Counted from the stretch's first letter, positions 1 to 8,423 are shown. The stretch is DNA of 64,000 nt from Cohaesibacter intestini (GCF_003324485.1 NZ_QODK01000001.1:186001-250000); one strand, 5' to 3'. Notes: a model not told the origin generated them from the sequence alone. A program made the numbers and translations.

Positions 1-1112
1 TTGAACCACAGGCCCTTGTGGGCCGGAGCGGCCCCTACCATGGGCAGCATGTCCGGCAGGCAAGGGCGATGGCCGAACCAGACATCGTCCGGTCTTTCCT
101 CTCCGACCTTCAGAATCTGTCTGGCGCTGTTCAAACCGTGGCGCAGCTGCTTGAGATTGACGCCTCGATCCCGTCTGGTCAGTTCCGCGCCGGTCACAAT
201 GCGCAAAGCGTCACCGATCGGGGCCAGTACAACGCCATTGGCAAAATCATGCAGGGGTCGGGTGGGAGCATCCGTCACGTCATACTGCTTGTGATAGCCC
301 CGTTTCCAGACCATTTTCAGTCGATAGCCGTGCCTTTCAAGAAGGTCCGGAGCCCATGGGCCCAGCGCGATGACAATATCGGATGCTGTGATTTTGCCTT
401 CGGCGGTGGTCACCGCCCATCCCGCCCCTTCCGGGGTCAGGCTCATCGCATCGCCCTGCAGCAGCTGTCCTCCACGCCGCACAAACAAGGCCTTGTAGGC
501 CATTGTCAACGCCAAAGGATCTGTGAGGCTCCAGCTGTCGCACCAATGGATCGCACCGGCCAGCTGTGTGGTGATTGCCGGTTCTTCCTTGGCCAGCGTC
601 TGGCCATCAATCACGCGCAACGGCACATCATAATGGGTCTGAAGATAGTCGGCCTCCAACGCCTTGGCATCCATCGCTTTCTGATCACGGCAGATCGAGA
701 AAAAGCCGTCGCGGCGGATCAGGTCTTGCGCCCCTGACGCATCAATGAAGGGGGCGTGATCACGCGTTGCCCGATAGGCAAGCTGGGCGTAGGTTTTGGA
801 GATTTCTGCATGCTTGCCAGCTTCAGAATAGCGATAATAGGTCGCCAACGCGGGCAACAGTCGGGGCAGATCGCGCCAATGATAGACAATGTCATTGGTC
901 AGCCCGAGGCCATAGCGCAGCAACGTCGGCAGATGATGGGTGATGTTGTAAGGCTCAACCGCCTCTCGCTGGATGATCCCTGCATTGCCATAACTGGTCT
1001 CCATACCGGCCTGTTGCCGGTCGAGCAGGGCAACGGAATGTCCACGCTCTTGCAGGGCGAGCGCGGAGCTGAGTCCGACGATGCCCGCTCCGAGGATAAG
1101 TGTCTCGGTCAT
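1..1112 (-). CDS. FAD-dependent D-amino acid dehydrogenase-like oxidoreductase (partial, C-terminus outside window)
   Basis: The reverse strand is open from an ATG at 1112 to the window edge, giving 370 codons without a stop. Residues 5-20 contain the Rossmann motif LGAGIVGLSSALAL and the C-terminal part includes a conserved DAO-type stretch (WFGHRPCLPDMLP). This is the DAO superfamily of DadA-like flavoproteins, which oxidise D-amino acids to 2-oxo acids. It lies downstream of dsdA on the same strand, separated by about 140 bases that contain a CCCCGATAACGGGG hairpin (1144-1157). A role in D-amino acid catabolism is inferred from that context; sarcosine or other amine oxidation is possible. 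The end of the gene is missing. Confidence 0.85.
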   Translation of the reverse strand, partial: MTETLILGAGIVGLSSALALQERGHSVALLDRQQAGMETSYGNAGIIQREAVEPYNITHHLPTLLRYGLGLTNDIVYHWRDLPRLLPALATYYRYSEAGKHAEISKTYAQLAYRATRDHAPFIDASGAQDLIRRDGFFSICRDQKAMDAKALEADYLQTHYDVPLRVIDGQTLAKEEPAITTQLAGAIHWCDSWSLTDPLALTMAYKALFVRRGGQLLQGDAMSLTPEGAGWAVTTAEGKITASDIVIALGPWAPDLLERHGYRLKMVWKRGYHKQYDVTDAPTRPLHDFANGVVLAPIGDALRIVTGAELTRRDRGVNLKQLRHGLNSARQILKVGEERPDDVWFGHRPCLPDMLPMVGAAPAHKGLWF

Positions 1113-1252
1113 AGCCTGTTCGTCTTTCTTCTTTCTTCCCGTTCCCCGATAACGGGGCTTTTCCCATTGGCGTCAATCATCAAGGCGCAACCGATTATCG
1201 GTCTCACTGACAATTGTTGGTCTCACTGGCAGCGCGTTGGCTGGATCGGAGC

Positions 1253-2602
1253 TCATGTCGCAGTCTCTTTTGAAAGACTGGTAGGGTGTCCCAATTCCAT
1301 ACCCCGGTCAACAAAGGCCTGAAATTTCAATTCCGGCACAAAGGTTCCTCCCGTTGCCCAGACCACATGAATGGCGTTCGAGAGGGGCTTACTGAGCAGA
1401 TGCCGATCAGCGAATGCCTGTCCCTCCAGACTGTTGGCAATGAAGTGCGGCCCCGCGAAGCCGATGGTCGCAGAAGGTTCCAATTGCAGCGAAGCGCCAT
1501 GATAGGCCGTGGCGACCCAGCGAAACAGATCTTCATCGCCAACCGTATAAACACCAGCCAGCCGGGTCTGCATGCGTTCAGCAACCAGATCCGACATGGT
1601 TGCCACTGCCATGCCATCGGCTTCTGTCCGATTGGTCAGGCCAACATCATAGACTGAGATCCGGGCGTCCCGGCCATGCATCATGCGCAGCATGGCTGAG
1701 GCAGATTGGCAAGGTTCGGCAAAAAAGCAATGAACATGCGCCCCGAACAGACCGCGCGCGCCGTAGGCAATGCCGCCGGGGGCTCCGCCGATGCCGCAGG
1801 GCAAATGAAGAAACAAGGGCCGATCAGGACCAACAACAATGCCCGCCTCGCGCAGCTGTATGTCCAGTTCGCCAGCCGCTGCCATATAGCCTTGGAACAA
1901 CAGCTCTGAATGCTCGTCATCGACAAAATAGGCCAGAGGATCATACCGGGCTGCATCCCTTGCCACGGCAACCGCATGATTATAGTCGCCGCGATGCTGC
2001 ATGACCTTGACACCATAGCGTCGCAGCCGTTCGATCTTCCACGTCTTGGCGTCGGATGACATATGCACGATGCTGTTATATCCGAGGGTCTTGGCGGCCA
2101 CACCGACACTCAGACCGAGATTGCCCGTTGAGCCCACGGCAATCGTGCGCTGCGAGAAGAAGGCGCGCGCAGCGTCTGACGCCAGTTTGCAGATGTCATC
2201 ATTTTCCGAAAGGAACCCTTCCGCAAGGGCTTGTCGGCGCGCGGTCATCAGGACTTCGAACAGGCCGCCACGCGCCTTCACCGACCCGGCGACCGGCAGA
2301 TTGTGGTCGCCCTTGACAAACAGGCGACCAAACTTTGGATCCTCATAGCAAAGTGGAGCCCTTAGGCTCTCCACTTCGATCAGCTCGGATTGGATCTGAC
2401 CTCCGCTCTGTTCAAGGACCGGGAACAGTTTTTGCAACAAGGGTGCCAGCATGGCCCAGTCTTTATGCACCTGTTCCAGCGTCTGGGCGGCTTCCCCGTC
2501 GCTGGAGGGTTGATAATTGGGATTGCACCAAAGCGTCGGCTCCGCCGCTTTGGCTTTGTCGAATGTCGACTGGTTGGCAAAAGGCGGCAGTTCGCTGGTC
2601 AT
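1253..2602 (-). CDS. dsdA: D-serine ammonia-lyase (D-serine dehydratase)
   Basis: A 449-residue PLP enzyme that would convert D-serine to pyruvate and ammonia in the cytoplasm. The PLP lysine motif SVKARGG lies near residue 110, the substrate/cofactor loop STGNLGLS near 155, and a glycine-rich phosphate loop (PCGIGGAPGG) near 270. Length matches DsdA (about 440), not threonine dehydratase. The start overlaps the stop of the upstream TSUP permease by four bases, so the two are translationally coupled. The downstream DadA-like oxidase suggests an operon for D-amino acids. No DsdC-type LysR regulator is adjacent, so regulation is unknown. The family assignment is secure; the preferred D-amino acid is inferred. 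Confidence 0.93.
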   Translation of the reverse strand: MTSELPPFANQSTFDKAKAAEPTLWCNPNYQPSSDGEAAQTLEQVHKDWAMLAPLLQKLFPVLEQSGGQIQSELIEVESLRAPLCYEDPKFGRLFVKGDHNLPVAGSVKARGGLFEVLMTARRQALAEGFLSENDDICKLASDAARAFFSQRTIAVGSTGNLGLSVGVAAKTLGYNSIVHMSSDAKTWKIERLRRYGVKVMQHRGDYNHAVAVARDAARYDPLAYFVDDEHSELLFQGYMAAAGELDIQLREAGIVVGPDRPLFLHLPCGIGGAPGGIAYGARGLFGAHVHCFFAEPCQSASAMLRMMHGRDARISVYDVGLTNRTEADGMAVATMSDLVAERMQTRLAGVYTVGDEDLFRWVATAYHGASLQLEPSATIGFAGPHFIANSLEGQAFADRHLLSKPLSNAIHVVWATGGTFVPELKFQAFVDRGMELGHPTSLSKETAT

Positions 2603-3414
2603 CCCATGATTGCCTTTCGAAGCATGTTACCCGCCAGCAGCAGAATGGTGCAGGCAAAAACCAGACGCAGTTGTCTGGGTGACAGGGCGTGGGCCATCTT
2701 GACGCCAATCGGAACGGTCAGCATCGTCGTGGCCACAATCATCACGACGGCGGGCAGATTGACATACCCAATGGTCATGGGCGGTTTGCCTGTAATCTGC
2801 CAGCCGGTGGCCAGAAAGGCGATGAAAGCGGGAATCGAGATCATCAGGCCAAAACCGGGGGATGTTGCAACAGCCTTGTGGGGCGGCACATTGTAGGCGC
2901 TGAGCAACGGCACAGTGAAGGAACCGCCGCCAATGCCCATCAGCGCCGAGAAAAATCCGATGATTGCCGCATAAAGAGAGCTGAGGATGCGACCGGGCAA
3001 TTGATCGGCCAGCCGCCAGTCCTTTTTGCCCAGCAACATGTAGAGCCCGATCAGAACACCGATGCACCCGAAGACAAACTGAAGTTCCTGTGACCGCAGA
3101 GAGGCCGCGGCAAAGACCCCAAGAATCGAACCGATCGCGATGAATGGCCCCCAGCTTCTGATCAGTGAGAAACTCACCGCCCCCCTCTTGTGGTGGGCCA
3201 TCACGGAGCGAAGGGACGTGAAGATGATGGTGCCAGTGGATGTCGCCACACAGATCTGCATCAGCTGGTCAGGCTGATATCCAAGGCTGGTAAAGGCATA
3301 AAAGAAGGCCGGGACGAGGATAATCCCGCCACCAACACCCAGCAAGCCGGAAATGATACCGGCAATGCCGCCGGCAAGGGCCAGAATGAGCACCAGCGGG
3401 AGCAATTGTGTCAT
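2599..3414 (-). CDS. TSUP (TauE/SafE) family membrane transporter
   Basis: A 271-residue inner-membrane protein with about eight hydrophobic segments and the two half-repeats of the TSUP family: GLLGVGGGIILVP near residue 24 and MGIGGGSFTVP near 160. Characterised family members move sulfite, sulfoacetate, taurine-derived or other small anions. Here the gene is coupled to dsdA (ATGA overlap at 2599-2602) and its own ATG overlaps the stop of the decayed M20 peptidase upstream. Transport of a D-serine-related compound or a product of its breakdown is an inference from position only; the sequence does not tell import from export. Confidence 0.88.
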   Translation of the reverse strand: MTQLLPLVLILALAGGIAGIISGLLGVGGGIILVPAFFYAFTSLGYQPDQLMQICVATSTGTIIFTSLRSVMAHHKRGAVSFSLIRSWGPFIAIGSILGVFAAASLRSQELQFVFGCIGVLIGLYMLLGKKDWRLADQLPGRILSSLYAAIIGFFSALMGIGGGSFTVPLLSAYNVPPHKAVATSPGFGLMISIPAFIAFLATGWQITGKPPMTIGYVNLPAVVMIVATTMLTVPIGVKMAHALSPRQLRLVFACTILLLAGNMLRKAIMG

Positions 3415-3812
3415 GAAGGCAGGTCCTCTTCGATTGTGTCGTTGCTGAGCGCGATATCCCAGAACAGTCCCTCACCGCCAGAAGGGCTTCGCGGAGCAGG
3501 GCTTGAGAATTGGCTCATTTGGCGCATGCTGGCCGCAGGCAGCATAGAGATGGGGACTCCAGACTGTAGGCAGTCCGAGCACGTTTGCAAACCAGTCATT
3601 GGCAAGAGAACCGCCCAGATCGGGCAACAGATGCGGCTCTTGGCCGGTTGTCTTTTCGATGGAGGTTTGTGCAAAGCGCACTGGGATGGGGTCTGGATCG
3701 AGGCGGCTCGCCGTGAGCATGCCCCGGCTGACCTCGATGAGGTCTAGCATGGCGACCCCATACGCGTCGAGATGGCGTCTGAGAGCAGGACCATAAAGTT
3801 TTTTTTGAAAAC
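3411..3812 (-). pseudogene. Remnant of an M20-family peptidase/amidohydrolase (C-terminal part, frameshifted)
   Basis: Reading the minus strand gives a clear M20 C-terminus: ALRRHLDAYG, then FAQTSIEKTTG, then LLPDLGGSLANDWFANVLG, then CGQHAPNEPILKP. After that the frame breaks. LLREALLAV is found one frame over and GLFWDIALSN back in another, ending in a TGA at 3411. At least two shifts are therefore needed, and the catalytic N-terminal two thirds are absent. The final TGA overlaps the TSUP start (ATGA), so this was probably the first gene of the D-serine operon. A sequencing error could explain one shift but not the missing N-terminus. Confidence 0.75.
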
Positions 3813-3823
3813 GATAGTGGCAG

Positions 3824-3967
3824 GTGATTCTGGAGGGCTATTTTGGCGGGCACTGCCGCGTGGGCAACGAAAGAATGCGCACACGCATCCGCGCAGCCGG
3901 CAATTGCTATCATTCGCACTTGGCCAGCCTGACGGGCATACCGGTGGATGAAATCAGAACCGGTTGA
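3824..3967 (+). other. Short unrecognised open frame in an otherwise gene-free stretch
   Basis: A GTG-started frame of 47 codons with protein-like composition (for example RIRAAGNCYHSHLAS, then TGIPVDEIRTG). There is no good ribosome binding site and I do not recognise the family. It may be the tail of another decayed gene beside the M20 remnant, or chance. The rest of 3813-4108 holds only the tandem repeat listed separately. Confidence 0.2.
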
Positions 3968-4026
3968 TAGGGGTCTTTACCCTTGACCCTGAGGCGATGG
4001 GGCGTCCAGGGCTGTTTTCTCCAGAT

Positions 4027-4080
4027 GCCTGACTGATACCTGACTGATACCTGACTGATGCCTGACTGATACCTGACCCT
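4027..4080. repeat. 11-bp tandem repeat, nearly five copies
   Basis: Four full units of (G/A)CCTGACTGAT follow each other at 4027, 4038, 4049 and 4060, and a partial fifth (ACCTGACCCT) ends at 4080. Units differ only at the first base. The array is in a non-coding stretch 3' of a small secreted protein gene. It is a slippage-type minisatellite; no function is visible. Confidence 0.85.
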
Positions 4081-4108
4081 GATCTCTGAAGCAATCGGGA
4101 GCTATCGG

Positions 4109-4423
4109 TTAAAAGCAACCTTTGATTTTGGCGCCGGATGCGGTCGTTTTGACCTTCACGCTCTGACCCGGAGGGCACTCAGCGCCATCACCATAGACAA
4201 CGGATGTTCCGTCATCCCGCGCGCAGACCTTTGCTTTGGCACAATATCCCTGCACGACCTTGCCCCCTGTTGAGAGATGGTCGCGCCCACCCATGGGGCT
4301 CATGCAGCAAATCTCGCCAGCAGAGCAATCATTTTTGTCCTTGCATGCATATGCATCGGACCACGAGATGGTCGAAACCACCGCGAGGCTTGCGACCAGA
4401 ATAAACCCAGACCGTATAAGCAT
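4109..4423 (-). CDS. Small secreted cysteine-rich protein, unknown function
   Basis: A 104-residue protein starting at the ATG at 4423, chosen because GGGAGGC lies just upstream; an in-frame start seven codons earlier has no such site. Residues 1-25 form a Sec signal peptide ending near WSDAYA. The mature part has about eight cysteines (ACKDKNDC, ICCMSP, GYCAKAKVC, AECPPG, KGCF), suggesting a disulfide-bonded periplasmic or secreted domain. I do not recognise the family. It is divergent from another small exported Cys-containing protein (4605-4949), about 180 bases apart, so the two may share a control region. Confidence 0.65.
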   Translation of the reverse strand: MLIRSGFILVASLAVVSTISWSDAYACKDKNDCSAGEICCMSPMGGRDHLSTGGKVVQGYCAKAKVCARDDGTSVVYGDGAECPPGQSVKVKTTASGAKIKGCF

Positions 4424-4604
4424 GAAATCGCCTCCCTTTGGCACTCAGTTGACAGTTGCTTCACATCGGGTTCGATTTTGCTCTGGCGGTGAGACTGCAA
4501 CAAGGCTGCAAATTGTCCCGCTTCATTTGTACCAGTTGCCCAGACTGCAGCACGAGCGCACACTTGGATGACCGTTGAGACAGACGACCAGCCGGGAGGC
4601 AATG

Positions 4605-4949
4605 ATGTGGATGATTCTTCGTAAATCCCTACTGTGGGGTCTGATTGCAGCCTTTATGCTGCCATTCCCATTCGTCCAACGGGCTATCGCTGGCGGCGAG
4701 AGCGCAGAAGTCGCCAAGCGGGCCCTGTGCGAAACCCAAATGTCGGTGTGTGAAGAAAGATTTGGCAGGTCTGACACCTGCGACACCGGATATCAGCATT
4801 GCATAGACAAAGGTGCCTTTCCCATGCCTGACATGCTGCTGGATCCGATAGAGGATGACGGATGCGAAAAGCAAATGAGGGAATGTCTGGATCCGGACTG
4901 GGAACCGCTGTCGACCCACAGTGACGGCACCCCGGTGCAAGGCGACTGA
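4605..4949 (+). CDS. Small exported protein with paired cysteines, unknown function
   Basis: About 114 residues from the ATG at 4605, five bases after GGGAGG; ATGs at 4602 and 4611 are alternatives. A hydrophobic signal (LLWGLIAAFMLPFPF) ends near QRAIAG. The mature part has six cysteines in a spaced pattern (LCETQMSVCEERFG, TCDTGYQHC, CEKQMRECLD), resembling small helical disulfide-bonded proteins, although no family is recognised. It is divergent from the other Cys-rich gene and convergent with the fasciclin gene. Two hairpins (4994-5052) lie between it and the fasciclin gene. Confidence 0.6.
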   Translation: MWMILRKSLLWGLIAAFMLPFPFVQRAIAGGESAEVAKRALCETQMSVCEERFGRSDTCDTGYQHCIDKGAFPMPDMLLDPIEDDGCEKQMRECLDPDWEPLSTHSDGTPVQGD

Positions 4950-4993
4950 TCTGTGAAGATGGCTGTGAGCTGTGCGTCAAGAGCACAGCCTGT

Positions 4994-5052
4994 GGTGCCG
5001 GGAATGGCACCAAGGCGAGCACCGACCGGAGATGCTCTGATATCCGGTCGGT
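4994..5052. terminator. Pair of hairpins between convergent genes
   Basis: GGTGCC/GGCACC (4994-5011) and a perfect 10-bp stem ACCGACCGGA/TCCGGTCGGT (5021-5052, loop of 12) fill the gap between the convergent small exported protein and fasciclin genes. Neither has a strong T-run, so they are weak terminators or transcript-end stabilisers on either strand. Confidence 0.45.
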
Positions 5053-5065
5053 TGATCCATGCAGA

Positions 5066-5638
5066 TTAGGATGCAGGCAGCAGGACTTTGTCGATGACGT
5101 GGATGACGCCATTGGACTGTTCCACATCCGCGATCGTCACGTTGGCGACGTTGCCCTTGCCATCCTTGAGCATGACCGTGCCGCCATCATACATGGCAGT
5201 GAAGGTGCAGCCACCCACGGTTTTGACCGGGTGGGCACCCTTGTCGTCATCCACCATCTTCATGATGGCATCAGACATGGCGTCGGCAGCCACGACGTGA
5301 CAGGTCAGGATCTTTGTCAATTGATCCTTGTTTTCCGGCTTCAGCAATGTCTCTACCGTGCCTGCGGGCAAAGCGGCAAAGGCGTCATCGGTTGGCGCAA
5401 AAACGGTAAACGGCCCCTTGCCGGACAGAGTATCGACCAGACCAGCTGCTTTCACCGCAGCGACAAGGGTTTCGTGATCCTTGGAGTTCACGGCGTTTTC
5501 GATGATATTCTTGGTTTCATACATAGCAGCACCACCGACCATCGGATTTTTGTGATCGTCCGCATAAGCGAGGCTTACGGCGGAGGTCATGGCGATGGCA
5601 GTGGCAGCAAGAAAGGTCGTCGTACGTGCAAAGGTCAT
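5066..5638 (-). CDS. Secreted fasciclin (FAS1) domain protein
   Basis: A 190-residue exported protein consisting of one FAS1 domain. The ATG at 5638 is preferred because GGAGAGAG lies just upstream; a start five codons earlier sits before that site. The signal peptide covers about residues 1-26 (ending SLAYA). FAS1 hallmarks are visible: FTVFAPTDDAFAALP near residue 75, and NGVIHVIDKVLLP at the C-terminus. FAS1 domains mediate adhesion or act at the cell surface. The gene follows an ECF sigma / RskA-like pair on the same strand, the arrangement known for SigK-RskA with MPT70/MPT83 in mycobacteria and seen in proteobacteria, so it is probably the regulon target. Confidence 0.9.
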   Translation of the reverse strand: MTFARTTTFLAATAIAMTSAVSLAYADDHKNPMVGGAAMYETKNIIENAVNSKDHETLVAAVKAAGLVDTLSGKGPFTVFAPTDDAFAALPAGTVETLLKPENKDQLTKILTCHVVAADAMSDAIMKMVDDDKGAHPVKTVGGCTFTAMYDGGTVMLKDGKGNVANVTIADVEQSNGVIHVIDKVLLPAS

Positions 5639-5692
5639 TGTGTCTCTCTCCAAAATGTTTTTTTCACGACCGCTTTTTTGCGGACATCAATA

Positions 5693-5720
5693 GACACGAG
5701 AGACCCGTCATATGAGTTTC
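5693..5720 (-). promoter_or_regulatory. Candidate ECF-type promoter for the fasciclin gene
   Basis: On the minus strand GAAAC (5716-5720) and CGTGTC (5693-5698) are separated by 17 bases, the layout of many ECF sigma promoters (GAAAC/GGAAC at -35, CGT at -10), about 55-80 bases upstream of the fasciclin ATG. A CCGC-AAAAAA-GCGG hairpin lies in the leader at 5670-5683. The assignment to the adjacent sigma factor is a guess; known SigK promoters have a different consensus. Confidence 0.35.
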
Positions 5721-5738
5721 AGCTTTTTTTAAAAATTT

Positions 5739-6446
5739 TCATATCTGAGAAATAGCACCGACCGCCAGAACCGGACCTGTTGCCTGACCAGTTGGGGATC
5801 CGCCTGCCGGTTCATCACTGATTGCCAGCACACCACCGGGCATTTTGGCGCGCAAGGCAGCGGGCACCTGTAGCGAGGCATGCGCCTCTCTTGGCAGCAC
5901 GCCAAGGGAAATGGGGGCGTTGTCCCCTTCGATCAGCCACAGCTCAAAATCCCGCTCAGCAGCCGCTTCCCCCTTTGTCCGGTTGAGCCGCAATTGCCCG
6001 GAACTGGCTTCATAGAGCGCAACCAGCTGGACCAGATTCGTCTCACCCGAAAGGTTGGCGACATAGGTTCCCTCCGGCGCATCCGTGGGACGCAATGTGG
6101 CAAATAACAAGGAGGCCATCACAGCAATGGCAACCAGTGAGGCAAAGGCCAGACCTCGCCAGAAACCGATGCTTGACCACAGCCCCTTGGGCGTGGCGGG
6201 TGTTGAGGACGCACCGAACAGGCGTTGCTCGATCAGACCATACATGGCCGGTGGAGGCGGGGTCGCTTCGATCTCGTTGGTCAGCGGTTCGAAATGGCCT
6301 TCCCAGACATCGACCTCTGCACGCAGATCCGGCTCCTGCTCCAGACGTGCGGAAAAGCGCTGACGCTCCGCATGGGGCAATACGCCAAGGGCATATTCCG
6401 CCGCGAGCAGCCGGTCATCGCGATCCATTTTCTTGTCCACCGTCAT
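5739..6446 (-). CDS. Anti-sigma factor, RskA type
   Basis: A 235-residue membrane protein. Residues 1-75 form a cytoplasmic sigma-binding part (LLAAEYALGVLPHAERQRF is typical), one transmembrane helix lies at about 88-112, and the rest is a periplasmic RskA-like domain ending near residue 235. It lacks the zinc-binding HxxxCxxC of ChrR/RsrA-type anti-sigmas. The start overlaps the sigma-factor stop (ATGA at 6443-6446). Such proteins hold the ECF sigma factor at the membrane until regulated proteolysis. The inducing signal is unknown; mycobacterial RskA responds to redox state. Confidence 0.88.
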   Translation of the reverse strand: MTVDKKMDRDDRLLAAEYALGVLPHAERQRFSARLEQEPDLRAEVDVWEGHFEPLTNEIEATPPPPAMYGLIEQRLFGASSTPATPKGLWSSIGFWRGLAFASLVAIAVMASLLFATLRPTDAPEGTYVANLSGETNLVQLVALYEASSGQLRLNRTKGEAAAERDFELWLIEGDNAPISLGVLPREAHASLQVPAALRAKMPGGVLAISDEPAGGSPTGQATGPVLAVGAISQI

Positions 6447-6979
6447 GCTTCAAGACACTTTCGCAAAGAGATGAGGCTGCGCCGCAGCCACGTCCGCATT
6501 GTATTCAGGGGCACACTGAATTGTTCTGCCAACTCCTGATAGCTGTATCCTTCCAGATAGGCCCCCCGCACCGCATCGGCGCGCCGGGTCTCAAGCTCTT
6601 CAAGGCAGGCAGTGATGCGTGCACCCGTTTCGGCACTGATCACCAATCGCTCCGGATCGGGGCTGTCATCTGCTCCGGCCAGTTCCTCATCAAGCTCGAC
6701 CGTCTCCGGGCGCCGTGCCCTGAGCCGGTCAATGGCATTGTTGCGCGCAATCGCAGCGAGCCAGGAAATCGGACTGTTGCCGGTCACAGTAAAGCGCGAG
6801 GCGTTGTTCCAGACCTTCACATAAGCTTCCTGCAACGCCTCTTCCGCCTCAGCCCTGTCTTTCAAGACACGCAGACAGATGCCAAAGAGTTTCGCACTGG
6901 TTGCCTCATAAAGCGCAGCAAAGGCAGACCGATCACGCAGGGCAACGCGAAAAATCAGTTCGGAGATCGGATCGGCCAT
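6443..6979 (-). CDS. ECF RNA polymerase sigma factor (SigK-like)
   Basis: 178 residues from the ATG at 6979, which has AAGGA upstream and matches usual ECF length; an earlier in-frame start adds 28 atypical residues. Sigma region 2 is at about 15-85 (ALRDRSAFAALYEATS, then EAEEALQEAYVKVW) and region 4 at about 120-175 (GYSYQELAEQFSVPLNTMRTW helix-turn-helix). It would direct RNA polymerase to the fasciclin promoter and perhaps its own. It is coupled to the anti-sigma gene. The 255 bases upstream (6980-7234) contain a CCCCG/CGGGG hairpin near 7172-7189 but no gene. Confidence 0.9.
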   Translation of the reverse strand: MADPISELIFRVALRDRSAFAALYEATSAKLFGICLRVLKDRAEAEEALQEAYVKVWNNASRFTVTGNSPISWLAAIARNNAIDRLRARRPETVELDEELAGADDSPDPERLVISAETGARITACLEELETRRADAVRGAYLEGYSYQELAEQFSVPLNTMRTWLRRSLISLRKCLEA

Positions 6980-7234
6980 GTCTATCCTTGGAACAGATTG
7001 TCTCTTTGTGGAAGGCACCAAGTCTTGGCATCCACACGTCAGATGCCACGCGCGGTCCCTCATAGCATTGCGGTCAGCCCGGTTTGAGCCTCTTCTCTTC
7101 GCCCTCGACTATGCAGGAACAATATGGAGGCGTCCAGCCGAATAAAGAGAGAGAGATCGCCATCGCTAATACCCCGGTAGAGAACGGGGCTTTGCGATAT
7201 CGTTGATGTGAAAGTTTGAATGCTGCCGGATTGA

Positions 7235-8266
7235 TCAGGTGCTGGATCGCACGATCAGCTCATAGCCGATGTCGATCTTTGCCTCATCAGCCGACAGGCT
7301 GGCGCCATTCATACATTCGACCAGCATGGTTGCCGCCTTGTGACCCATTTCATAACGCGGGGTGCGGATGGTGGTCAAAGGTGGATTGATGCAGCGCGAG
7401 GGTTCGAGATCGTTGAAACCGGCAATGGCGATCTGGTCAGGTACCGCAATCTGACGGCGCTGGCATTCAAAAATAGCCCCCATCGCCAAGTCATCATTGA
7501 TACAGAAAACCGCATCAAGGTCCGCTTGCTTGGAGAGCAGATCATGGAACAGGTCACCACCGATCTTGACTGAGGATGGTGCGTGAGAGATGGAGCGCCC
7601 CTCGATATTGTCCAGTCCGGCATCCTTCAGCGCCTGAAAGTGGCCCTGCATCCTTTTCTGGGTGCGAGGATCCATCTGGGCACCAATGAAGCCGATATGG
7701 CGGCGACCACGATCGATCAAATGGCGGGTGATGTCATAGCCCGCCTGATAATGTGACAAGCCGACATTCATGTCGATGGCCTGACCATCATAGTCCATGA
7801 TCTGGACGATGGGGACGCCAGCGGCCTCCAGTGTCTTGCGGCAGGTGTCTGTCTGATCAACCCCCGACAAGATCAGGCCATCGGGATTGTGTTCGAGAAA
7901 CTTGGAGACTAGCTTTTCCTCCTCAATCGGGGAATAGCGGGTGTTGCCAATCAGAACCTGATAGTTGGTGGCGGAAAAGACGTCATCAATCGCCCGCATG
8001 ACATCGGCGAAAACGATGTTGGTGATCGAAGGAATGATTGCGCAAACAGTGTAGCTTCTCGCCGAGGCCAACCGGCTGGCCGAGAGGTTCGGGATATATC
8101 CGAGTTTCGCCACGGCCTCCCTCACCCGCTCACGTGCCTTCTGCGAAACCTTGTCAGGTTGTCGAATGGCTCGGGATACAGTGATGGGACTGACGCCTGC
8201 ATGTTTGGCGACATCCTGCAATGTGGCTCTTCTCGTTGAACGCCTTGAACTTTCGTCAGCCATCAT
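7235..8266 (-). CDS. LacI-family repressor of the gluconate operon
   Basis: 343 residues from the ATG at 8266; the frame extends upstream to a TTG at 8335, but that would add 23 residues before a normal LacI N-terminus. The HTH is ATLQDVAKHAGVSPITVSRA, followed by a periplasmic-binding-like effector domain (CINDDLAMGAIFECQRR, AGFNDLE). It is divergent from gntK, and two identical palindromes centred on GCGC lie in the shared promoter region, as expected for its own operators. The effector is probably gluconate or 6-phosphogluconate, inferred from neighbours. Functionally it is a GntR (LacI type), but the symbol is left open. Confidence 0.88.
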   Translation of the reverse strand: MMADESSRRSTRRATLQDVAKHAGVSPITVSRAIRQPDKVSQKARERVREAVAKLGYIPNLSASRLASARSYTVCAIIPSITNIVFADVMRAIDDVFSATNYQVLIGNTRYSPIEEEKLVSKFLEHNPDGLILSGVDQTDTCRKTLEAAGVPIVQIMDYDGQAIDMNVGLSHYQAGYDITRHLIDRGRRHIGFIGAQMDPRTQKRMQGHFQALKDAGLDNIEGRSISHAPSSVKIGGDLFHDLLSKQADLDAVFCINDDLAMGAIFECQRRQIAVPDQIAIAGFNDLEPSRCINPPLTTIRTPRYEMGHKAATMLVECMNGASLSADEAKIDIGYELIVRSST

Positions 8267-8423
8267 GGTCTCTTGATCTGGTTCCAGCCCTGCGGCATCT
8301 TCGCTCGCTTCAGCGATAGAGAATTGAATCTGCAAGGCTTCTCACCCAATCTAACAGTAGCTCGGGGCTTAGGCAATATGCCTTCCATCCACAGGGAGAA
8401 AAGGGGCATGATAGATTGTCGTC

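Noticed and set aside
4027-4080. CRISPR-like array
   Set aside because: Units of 11 bp are directly adjacent with no spacers and no cas genes are nearby.
7172-7189. Terminator for the gluconate LacI gene
   Set aside because: CCCCG/CGGGG forms a stem but neither strand has a T-run after it, and it is about 50 bases beyond the stop codon.
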